Made by a program: the position numbers and the translations under genes
Shown here: piece after piece, positions 25,149 through 31,837 of the stretch
How positions within the stretch are numbered: the first letter of the stretch is position 1
Layout: every line of letters begins with the position of its first letter
Assembly: GCA_964628035.1 (NCBI GenBank)
Contig: CAZVPI010000001.1
Coordinates: 186,001-250,000, forward strand
Direction of reading: 5' to 3'
Length of the DNA: 64,000 nucleotides
Source: UBA2199 sp964628035
Lineage (GTDB): Bacteria > Acidobacteriota > Aminicenantia > UBA2199
Notes under the pieces: model-generated
Database searches by the model: none
Told to the model about the DNA's origin: nothing
The model's input: the letters and a program-made list of their open reading frames with translations, nothing else

Positions 25149-25903
25149 TTCTCGGTCATCTCCTTGGCCAAGGAAAGATAGGCGCGCGCCCCGCTGGAGC
25201 GGATGTCGTAAAGCTGGATCGGCTTGCCGAAACTTGGCGCCTCCGAGAGGCGGACATTGCGCGCGATCACGGTGTCGTACAGTTTGTCCTTGAAATAGCG
25301 GCGCAGCTCTTCCTCGATCTGCCGCGACAGGTTGGTGCGCTCGTCGTACATGGTCAGAAGCACCCCCTTGATCTCCAGAACGGGGTTGAAATTCTCCTTG
25401 ATGCGGTTGATGGTGCTCATCAGGTCCGACAATCCTTCCAGGGCGTAGTATTCGGCCTGGATGGGAATCAGCACGTTGTTCGCCGCTGTCAGGGCGTTGA
25501 TGGTCAGCAGCCCCAGCGAGGGGGGCAGGTCCAGCACGATGTACTCGTATTCCCCGTTGATCTCAAGAAGGGCGTTCTTCAGGTACAGATGGTTGGTGTC
25601 GTCGGAGACGGCCTCCATCTCGAAGCGGGCCAGGCGGCGCGAGGAGGGGACGATGCTCAGATATTTCAAATCACAACCCACGGCCGTTTCGCGGATGCCC
25701 GCCTCGCCCGCGAGTATGGAATAAGCGTCCTGGCGCTGGGAGTTCTTGTCCAAACCCAGGCCGGTAGTGGCGTTGGCCTGGGGGTCGAGGTCGACGAGCA
25801 GCACCTTTTTTTCGGCGATGGCCAGGGCCGCCGACAGGTTGATGGCGGTCGTGGTCTTGCCCACCCCGCCTTTCTGGTTGGCCACGGCAATGATTTCACT
25901 CAT
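25145..25903 (-). CDS. parA: chromosome-partitioning ATPase ParA/Soj
   Basis: 252 residues, Soj-like length with no N-terminal DNA-binding extension. Deviant Walker A KGGVGKTT at ~11-18, Walker A' DLDPQANATTG, Walker B VLDLPPSLGLL. It drives ParB-parS complexes along the nucleoid. It overlaps rsmG by 4 bases and parB by 4. A parS site sits 9 bases upstream of its ATG, so ParB binding there could affect its own operon. Confidence 0.97.
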   Translation of the reverse strand: MSEIIAVANQKGGVGKTTTAINLSAALAIAEKKVLLVDLDPQANATTGLGLDKNSQRQDAYSILAGEAGIRETAVGCDLKYLSIVPSSRRLARFEMEAVSDDTNHLYLKNALLEINGEYEYIVLDLPPSLGLLTINALTAANNVLIPIQAEYYALEGLSDLMSTINRIKENFNPVLEIKGVLLTMYDERTNLSRQIEEELRRYFKDKLYDTVIARNVRLSEAPSFGKPIQLYDIRSSGARAYLSLAKEMTEK

Positions 25904-26493
25904 GGTGATCTTGTTTCACGTGAAACATTCTCCAGTTTGAAGATGATCAGATTGTCCCTAGAGGGGATATTATAACGGGTTTGTCTGATATTTGCCACAG
26001 GACGGGAAATTTTCTCGATTTTTTCCGGCGAGGAGATCAGCAGCAGCTCGCGCACGCGGCGGCGGTAGACGAAATCAGCCAAAATCTCGATGGCGGGAAA
26101 TCCCCTGGCGGCCAGGGCGCATTCGCGCCCGCCCTGGCGGCGGAGAAAATCCTGCACCGGTCCCCGCCAGACCGTGGCGTTGTCCACGCGCAGGCAGCGC
26201 AGCGCCTCCTCCAGGAACAGGGCCTTCTTGCCGATGGTCTCCGCCAGAACGATGCGCTTCTCGGGCAGGGCGAGAGCCAGGGGGATTCCCAGCAGGCCGC
26301 CGCCACTGCCGGCATCGGCCAGCAGCGGGGCGGAGACCAGGTCGCGCAGCAGCAGCGTTTCGGAAATCAGTGCGTGCAGCGAGTCGCGGGTCGAATGGCG
26401 CGATACGAGATTGACCTTGCGGTTGTAATCCAGCAGGAAATCGATGAAGGCTTCCACGCCGCATGTTTCACGTGAAACATCGGTCGGCGCCAT
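25900..26493 (-). CDS. rsmG: 16S rRNA (guanine527-N7)-methyltransferase
   Basis: 197 residues. SAM-binding motif DAGSGGGLLGIPLAL and the downstream VLAETIGKKALFLEE are as in RsmG (GidB). It N7-methylates G527 of 16S rRNA. Both ends of the coding region contain a parS site, each encoding VSRET (residues ~6-10 and near the C terminus), which is how the site is accommodated in the reading frame. No strong ribosome binding site precedes ATG 26493. The stop overlaps parA. Confidence 0.93.
   Translation of the reverse strand: MAPTDVSRETCGVEAFIDFLLDYNRKVNLVSRHSTRDSLHALISETLLLRDLVSAPLLADAGSGGGLLGIPLALALPEKRIVLAETIGKKALFLEEALRCLRVDNATVWRGPVQDFLRRQGGRECALAARGFPAIEILADFVYRRRVRELLLISSPEKIEKISRPVANIRQTRYNIPSRDNLIIFKLENVSRETRSP
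25912..25927. promoter_or_regulatory. parS centromere site 1
   Basis: Perfect 16-base palindrome TGTTTCACGTGAAACA, identical to the widespread bacterial parS consensus, inside the 3' end of rsmG and just upstream of parA. Confidence 0.97.
26464..26479. promoter_or_regulatory. parS centromere site 2
   Basis: A second perfect copy of TGTTTCACGTGAAACA, inside the first codons of rsmG, 552 bases from site 1. Confidence 0.97.
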
Positions 26494-26497
26494 GGGG

Positions 26498-26662
26498 CTA
26501 GGAGCGGCTCTTAATGAAGATGAAATAGACGGCGGAAAGGAGCCACACGATCAGCACCGCGGGAATGAAGCGCTCGAAATCGACCAGCAGCAAGAAGGGC
26601 GAGAGCAGGATCACCGCGATCGCCGCCGCGGCCAGGATTCGTCTTGCCAGGGCCTTGGACAA
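26498..26662 (-). CDS. small two-helix membrane protein (54 aa)
   Basis: A short ORF filling the gap between glnA and rsmG. From a TTG at 26662 it reads SKALARRILAAAAIAVILLS, then LLLVDFERFIPAVLIV and a second hydrophobic helix, ending FIFIKSRS with a positive tail. Two membrane helices with a basic N and C terminus are plausible. It overlaps nothing downstream (4-base gap to rsmG) and starts 3 bases before the glnA stop. No family is recognised; the TTG start is the weak point. Confidence 0.5.
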   Translation of the reverse strand: MSKALARRILAAAAIAVILLSPFLLLVDFERFIPAVLIVWLLSAVYFIFIKSRS

Positions 26663-26664
26663 GG

Positions 26665-28044
26665 TCAGAAGTTGAAATAGGCCTCGAATTCCTTGGGATG
26701 GGGAATGCGTGAGATCTCCTCGATTTCGGCGCGCTTGAGCTTCAGCCACTGCTGAACCAGGGCATCGTCGAACGTGCCTCCGTACTTGAGATACTCGCTG
26801 TCCTTCTCCAGGAAATCGAGGGCTTCGCCCAGGTCGGCCGGAAGCATCTTGATCTTGCTTTTGAATCCCTTGGGGTCGGGAAGGGCGCCGTCAAAGGGGC
26901 CGAAATTGAATTTTTCCGGCGAGAGGTTCTTGAAGACACCGTCAATGCCCGCCAGCAGCATGGCCGCAAGGAAAAGGTAAGGGTTGGCGGCGGCGTCGCC
27001 CGGACGATACTCGAGGCGCGTCTCGCTCTCTTCCGCGTACGCGGGGATGCGGATGGCGGCATTGCGGTTGGAGGTGGCGAAAATGGCCGAGACCGGCGCC
27101 TCGAAGCCGCGGACCAGCCGCTTGTAGGAATTCGTCGAGGGGTTGGCGAAGGCGCTGAGCGATCCCGAATGGAAAAGCAGTCCGGATAGGTAATGCAGGC
27201 CGGTTTCGGAGAAATTGCCGTAATTCCCCCTCTTGAAAAAGACATTGCCGGAGCGGTTGAGGATGAACTGGTGAACATGCCAGCCGTTGCCCGCCTTGCC
27301 GAAGATGGGCTTGGGCATGAAGGTGACGAACAGGTTGTGCTTGCGGGCCAGGTTGAAGAGCACGTATTTTATGATCACCGCCTGGTCGCCGGTCTTGAGC
27401 AGGGGGTTGAACTTGGTCTCGATCTCGTGCTGGTTGACCGCCACTTCGTGATGGTGGTACTTGATGTCGACACCCAGCCCCTGCAGGATGGACACCGCCT
27501 CGTTCTTGAAATCGACGTGCTCGTCCTCGGGCGAGCCGGCGTGATACTGGTTGCTCTTGGTATCGCTGTCCTTTTTCAGGAAATAAAAGCTCCCCTCCTC
27601 CCCCACCCCGAATTCGGCCTCGCGGAAGATGAAGAACTCAAACTCGGGACCGAACAGCGCGCTGGTGCCGATCTTGGACTCGAGCAGCGCGGCCTCGGCC
27701 TTGGCGGCCACGTAGCGCGGGTCCTCGGAAAAGCGGCTTCGCGCGCGGTCGGTGAGGTGGATATCGGCCATGAAGGCCGCGGTCTTCCTGGCGCGGAAAG
27801 GGTCGATGAACAGGGTCTTGAGATCGGGAATCAGGACCATGTCGCTCTTTTCGGGCCTGGCAAAGCCATAGGAAGAGGCGTCGAAACCCACGCCGTTGCG
27901 CATCAGGCTTTCGTCAAGCATGACGAAGGGCAGGATGAGAGAATGGAGCTTCCCCTTCAGATCGAGGGTCTTCAGGTCGATGAACTCCACCTCGAGTGCC
28001 TTCAATTTGCGCTGCATCGCGGCCAGCATGTTTTTGTTGTTCAT
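26665..28044 (-). CDS. glnA: glutamine synthetase type I
   Basis: 459 residues from ATG 28044 (462 from ATG 28053). GS motifs: FGPEFEFFIF, NGWHVHQF (usual GSGMHVHQS), NPSTNSYKRLVRGFEAPV, NRNAAIRIPAY and RLEYRPGDAAANPYL. It makes glutamine from glutamate, ammonia and ATP. The segment matching the adenylylation loop reads NFGPFDG with no Tyr, so GlnE-type adenylylation is unlikely. I prefer the 28044 start because the 28053 ATG lies inside the -10 hexamer. It is first in a possible 6.4-kb operon running to pyrG. Confidence 0.92.
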   Translation of the reverse strand: MNNKNMLAAMQRKLKALEVEFIDLKTLDLKGKLHSLILPFVMLDESLMRNGVGFDASSYGFARPEKSDMVLIPDLKTLFIDPFRARKTAAFMADIHLTDRARSRFSEDPRYVAAKAEAALLESKIGTSALFGPEFEFFIFREAEFGVGEEGSFYFLKKDSDTKSNQYHAGSPEDEHVDFKNEAVSILQGLGVDIKYHHHEVAVNQHEIETKFNPLLKTGDQAVIIKYVLFNLARKHNLFVTFMPKPIFGKAGNGWHVHQFILNRSGNVFFKRGNYGNFSETGLHYLSGLLFHSGSLSAFANPSTNSYKRLVRGFEAPVSAIFATSNRNAAIRIPAYAEESETRLEYRPGDAAANPYLFLAAMLLAGIDGVFKNLSPEKFNFGPFDGALPDPKGFKSKIKMLPADLGEALDFLEKDSEYLKYGGTFDDALVQQWLKLKRAEIEEISRIPHPKEFEAYFNF

Positions 28045-28050
28045 CCCTGC

Positions 28051-28079
28051 CATATACGCAAAAACAATTTCAATGTCAA
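28051..28079 (-). promoter_or_regulatory. glnA promoter, back-to-back with dnaA promoter
   Basis: Minus strand TTGACA (28079-28074), 17-base spacer, TATATG (28056-28051), then six bases to the ATG at 28044. The predicted mRNA would be leaderless. Confidence 0.7.
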
Positions 28080-28082
28080 GGC

Positions 28083-28111
28083 TTGACAGTCCCGGTCTTT
28101 TCCCATAACAT
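28083..28111 (+). promoter_or_regulatory. dnaA promoter
   Basis: TTGACA (28083-28088), 17-base spacer, TAACAT (28106-28111). Its -35 is three bases from the divergent glnA -35; together they read TGTCAAGGCTTGACA, an almost perfect inverted repeat. Confidence 0.7.
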
Positions 28112-28153
28112 GACCCGGTGAGCTGAAAATCCCGAAAGGTCACGATGTGCTTT

Positions 28154-28184
28154 TTTTCCACATTTGTTAAAAATTTTGTGGAAA
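28154..28184. other. paired DnaA-box-like sequences upstream of dnaA (candidate oriC element)
   Basis: TTTTCCACA (28154-28162; one mismatch to TTATCCACA) and TGTGGAAA (28177-28184) face each other across a 14-base AT-only-plus-one-G spacer. They lie between the dnaA promoter and its ATG. Such an arrangement fits DnaA autoregulation and/or origin unwinding. Confidence 0.55.
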
Positions 28185-28196
28185 TTGGTGGTTGAG

Positions 28197-29531
28197 ATGG
28201 ACAATCTGAAAAAGTTGAAAAATTACCTGAACGGCGTCCTGGACGAGCCTACGATCAAGAAATGGATCGATCCGCTGAAATACATCGGCACGCTCGAAAA
28301 AACTTTGTTCCTCGGCTCCCCGGACAGAAAAAACATGCAGTGGGTCAAGCAGAACCTCCTGGACGACATCAACCATTACACCAAAAAGCATTTCGATTTC
28401 ATCATCAAGATCATCCCCTTGGACGAGGAGGAAACACTTCCCGGAGCAACGGACGACGGCCGCAGGGCAAGCGACCTTGATTCCAGGCTGCAGAAGAAAT
28501 ACACGTTCGAATCGCTCGTGCAGAGCGACTCCAACCGCATCGCCTACTCTTTCGCCCACAGCGTGTCCGAGTTTCCCGGAAAATCCTATAACCCCCTCTA
28601 TATTTACAGCGATGTCGGCCTGGGCAAGACGCACCTGATGCAGGCCATCGGCAACCGCATCCTGGAAAGCAACGACAAGGTCAGCGTGGTGTATCTCACC
28701 ACCAGCGACTTCATGAACGAGTATGTCGAATATACCCGCCTCAGCAAGCGCTCCGATTTCATCAAGAAATACACTTCCGTCGATGTGCTGCTGATCGATG
28801 ATATCCAATATATCACCAAATGGGGCGGGACCAGCGAGCAGTTTTATTACATTTTCAACAACCTGATCCAGCAGGAAAAGCAGATCGTCATTTGCGCCGA
28901 CAAGCATCCCGACAACATCCCCGACCTGGAAAAGCGGATCAAGTCGCGCTTCGAGATGGGCGCCATCGTCGATATCTTCCCCTACGACCTGGAGGCGCGC
29001 ATCGCCATCCTGCAAAAGAAGATCGCCGAAAGGAGAAGCATTTACCAGAACGACTTGTCCATCCCCAGTGAAGTGGTCGAGTTTCTGGCCAATTCCATCA
29101 AGGACAACATCCGCAAGCTGGAGGGGGCGTTGAACCGCCTGTTGGGATACGCCGACCTGAAACACGCCGACCTGCAATCGGACACCATCACCCTGGCCTT
29201 TGCCAAGGAGGCGCTGCGGCCTTACATCAACATCGAGAAGAAAGCCATCACCATCGATACCATCCAGGAATTCGTCTCGGACAAGTTCGACATCGCCATC
29301 GAGGATCTCAAGTCCAAGAACAACTCGCCGAAGGTGGCCCTGCCACGGCAAGTGGCCATGTTCCTGGCCAAAAAGCTGACCCGGCATCCCCTGGTCGAGA
29401 TCGGCTCCGCTTTCGGAGGCAAACACCATACCACCGTCCTTCACTCCATCAACAAGATCGAGAAGATGCTGCAGACCGACAGCGACTTTTCCAGAAAAGT
29501 GAACTCCTATGTTGAATTTTTCGCCGACTGA
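28197..29531 (+). CDS. dnaA: chromosomal replication initiator DnaA
   Basis: 444 residues. Domain I (helical, IKKWIDPLKYIG), a short linker, the AAA+ domain with P-loop VGLGKTHLMQAIG and Walker B LLIDDIQYI, arginine-finger region GAIVDIFPYD, and domain IV with the DNA-binding signature IGSAFGGKHHTTVLHS (usual RDHTTV; here KHHTTV). It binds DnaA boxes and opens oriC. I start at ATG 28197 (MDNLKKL); the open frame extends to 28164 but would begin inside the DnaA-box region. Confidence 0.96.
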   Translation: MDNLKKLKNYLNGVLDEPTIKKWIDPLKYIGTLEKTLFLGSPDRKNMQWVKQNLLDDINHYTKKHFDFIIKIIPLDEEETLPGATDDGRRASDLDSRLQKKYTFESLVQSDSNRIAYSFAHSVSEFPGKSYNPLYIYSDVGLGKTHLMQAIGNRILESNDKVSVVYLTTSDFMNEYVEYTRLSKRSDFIKKYTSVDVLLIDDIQYITKWGGTSEQFYYIFNNLIQQEKQIVICADKHPDNIPDLEKRIKSRFEMGAIVDIFPYDLEARIAILQKKIAERRSIYQNDLSIPSEVVEFLANSIKDNIRKLEGALNRLLGYADLKHADLQSDTITLAFAKEALRPYINIEKKAITIDTIQEFVSDKFDIAIEDLKSKNNSPKVALPRQVAMFLAKKLTRHPLVEIGSAFGGKHHTTVLHSINKIEKMLQTDSDFSRKVNSYVEFFAD

Positions 29532-29624
29532 CCTTTCCCACACGATCCACAGGGTTTCAACATCCCCGGCAAGCCCCGTGATCCAGTGCCCATCGGAAAA
29601 AAGAGAGATATCCACTTTTCCCGG
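29532..29624. other. dnaA-dnaN intergenic region with weak DnaA-box matches
   Basis: Two 7/9 matches to TTATCCACA: CGATCCACA at 29543-29551 and ATATCCACT at 29608-29616. They could belong to oriC, but the matches are weak individually. Confidence 0.3.
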
Positions 29625-29653
29625 TTGCATATTTGATGGAATTTGATTATGAT
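29625..29653 (+). promoter_or_regulatory. dnaN promoter candidate
   Basis: TTGCAT (29625-29630), 17-base spacer, TATGAT (29648-29653), followed by an AT-rich leader and AGGG before ATG 29690. Confidence 0.5.
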
Positions 29654-29689
29654 GTTAATTTAGATAGAAAAAGAAAAGGCAGGGCGCAA

Positions 29690-30790
29690 ATGAAAATTTT
29701 TGTGGAAAAGACGAAGCTGGAAAACGAACTGCGTCTGTTCCAGGGGATCTTCGAGAAGAAGGCCATCATGGAGATCCTGCAGAACATCAAGCTGTCGGCA
29801 CTCGATGGAGGCGTGCTGGAACTGGTCGCCACAGACCTGGAGATCGGCCTGGTCAGCAACCTGCAGGTGGACGTGCGCGGCACCGGCTCCTTCACCGTCA
29901 ACGGCAAGGACCTGTACGACCTCGTCTCCAAGATGCCCGAGGGCACCATCGAGATCTCCGAGGACAACGACCTGCAGGTGATGATCACCAACGAGAAAAA
30001 GACCTGCAAATACAAGATGCTGGGCCTGCAGTCCTCCGACTATCCCGAGCTGCCGGCCAACGACATGAGCAACGCCATCACCCTGTCGCTTTCTGACCTG
30101 CAATCCATGATCAACCATTGCTATTACGTCATCTCCCCCGAGTTGAAGTTCAACCTGGGCGGCGCCCTGCTGAGCGTGTCCAAGAACAAGCTGGAGATGG
30201 CCGCCACCGACGGACATCGCCTCTCCTACACTTTTTTCACCGCCAATACCGCCGTCGGCGAGGCGGTGGAATACATCCTTTCGCGCAAGACCCTGCTCGA
30301 GATCTTGAAGATCGGCAGCGACGGCGAGGTCGAATTCTCCTTCGACAGCAACAATCTGTTCTTCAAACACAAAAACAGGGTCCTGTGCTCGCGCATCGTC
30401 GATCAGAAATTCCCCAACTACAAGACCGTCATCCCGGACAAGACGGAGCACACGGCGGTGGTGCGCTGCGAGGAACTTCTGCAGACCCTGCGCCGCATCT
30501 TGATCTTCAAGACGCGCAACAACGGGGTGATCTTCAAATTCTCGAAAAACAAGCTTGTTCTGGAACGGACCACTCCGGAGAAGGGAGAGGGATATGACGA
30601 GCTTCCCGTCGAATACAGCGGCAAGGGGATCAGCGTCGGTTTCAACGGCAACTTCATCCTCGACTTCCTCACCCATATCGATGCCGAGAAGATCGCCATC
30701 GGCATGAACGACAGCGAGAGTTCCTTCCTGTTCAAGCCCCTAAGCGGCGGCTCCAACTTCATCTACATCGTCATGCCGCTGAACATTTGA
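29690..30790 (+). CDS. dnaN: DNA polymerase III beta sliding clamp
   Basis: 366 residues, standard length, three clamp domains. Landmarks: MKIFVEKTKLENELRLFQGI, MLGLQSSDYPELP, MAATDGHRLSY, and the C-terminal FIYIVMPLNI (MP motif before the end). It encircles DNA and tethers replicative and repair polymerases. ATG 29690 is preceded by AGGG; an upstream in-frame start at 29633 overlaps the promoter. Confidence 0.97.
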   Translation: MKIFVEKTKLENELRLFQGIFEKKAIMEILQNIKLSALDGGVLELVATDLEIGLVSNLQVDVRGTGSFTVNGKDLYDLVSKMPEGTIEISEDNDLQVMITNEKKTCKYKMLGLQSSDYPELPANDMSNAITLSLSDLQSMINHCYYVISPELKFNLGGALLSVSKNKLEMAATDGHRLSYTFFTANTAVGEAVEYILSRKTLLEILKIGSDGEVEFSFDSNNLFFKHKNRVLCSRIVDQKFPNYKTVIPDKTEHTAVVRCEELLQTLRRILIFKTRNNGVIFKFSKNKLVLERTTPEKGEGYDELPVEYSGKGISVGFNGNFILDFLTHIDAEKIAIGMNDSESSFLFKPLSGGSNFIYIVMPLNI

Positions 30791-30797
30791 CCTTTGC

Positions 30798-31832
30798 TTG
30801 GTCGTAAAAAAGTTAGAAATTAACGGTTTCCGCAACCTGAACGGACTGGCCATCGAACCGCATCCCGGGAAGAACCTCATCTTCGGCGCCAATGGCAGCG
30901 GCAAGACGTCGGTGATCGAGGCCCTGTACTTTCTCGGCTTCGGCAAGTCGTTCCTGCCCGTCTGCCGTCGCGACCTGGTCCAGACCGGCGCCCCTGGATT
31001 TTTTCTTCAGGCCGAAGTGGCCGGGCAGCTGGGCGAACAACGGATTTCCGCCTGCCTGGAATCGGGGCTGTCGCTCAGGCTGAACAACGAGCGGGCGCAG
31101 CTGGTCGAGGTCAGCCGGCACCTGTATCCCCTCTTTTTCTCCCATTTCCTCTATAGCCAGGTCATTGACGGCGTCCCCCACTTCCGCAAGCTGATCGACC
31201 GCTTCATCTTCGGCCTCTCCAGCCTTTACTTGCACGATGTTTTGCGTTATAATCAAGCTTTAAAACAGAAGAATTGCTTGCTGCGCAATTGGGGCAAACC
31301 GGCTGATATTTCGGAACTGCAGGGTTGGAACGCCCTTCTGGCCGAAACGGGAAGCAACTTGATCAAAAAACGGAAAGAATTCACCGATCAGCTCAATGGG
31401 GCCATGGCGGAGGCTTTCGGCAGCTCCCTGTTCCTGGACTATCACCCGGCCGCGGGCGATGGGAACCCCGAGGAGGCGGATGCGCTTCTTCTGGAGTTTA
31501 CCCGGGTCCGGGATGCCGAGAGAAAGGCCCGTAGGGCCCTTGTCGGCCCACAGCGCGACCGCTTCGAGATGAACGTGTCCGGGCGCAGGCTCGCCCTGTT
31601 CTCGTCGGGAGAAAAGAAAAAATACCTGCTGATGCTCTACACGGCCTATATCGGCCTCTTCCGCCGCCGCCGCGGAGAGCATCCCGTCCTGCTGCTCGAC
31701 GATTTCGATGCCGTCATGGACGAGGACAACCTGGAGTTCGTCCTCTCCCACTTCCCGGCCCTGCAGGTCATCGCCACCTCGGTCGCGCCCGACCGGCGCT
31801 TCGAGCGCCGCTTCGAACTCAAGAAGGAGTAG
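30798..31832 (+). CDS. recF: RecF-type SMC-like ATPase
   Basis: 344 residues. Walker A GANGSGKT at 30-37, Walker B VLLLDDFDAVMDE, and the RecF-like N terminus KKLEINGFRNLN. The ABC signature, usually SQGQQ, is here FSSGEKKK. It belongs to the RecFOR recombinational repair pathway, loading RecA at gaps. It starts with TTG at 30798, 7 bases after dnaN, and no strong ribosome binding site is visible, so low-level coupled translation is likely. The position dnaN-recF-gyrB supports the identity despite divergence. Confidence 0.9.
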   Translation: MVVKKLEINGFRNLNGLAIEPHPGKNLIFGANGSGKTSVIEALYFLGFGKSFLPVCRRDLVQTGAPGFFLQAEVAGQLGEQRISACLESGLSLRLNNERAQLVEVSRHLYPLFFSHFLYSQVIDGVPHFRKLIDRFIFGLSSLYLHDVLRYNQALKQKNCLLRNWGKPADISELQGWNALLAETGSNLIKKRKEFTDQLNGAMAEAFGSSLFLDYHPAAGDGNPEEADALLLEFTRVRDAERKARRALVGPQRDRFEMNVSGRRLALFSSGEKKKYLLMLYTAYIGLFRRRRGEHPVLLLDDFDAVMDEDNLEFVLSHFPALQVIATSVAPDRRFERRFELKKE

Positions 31833-31837
31833 CACGC

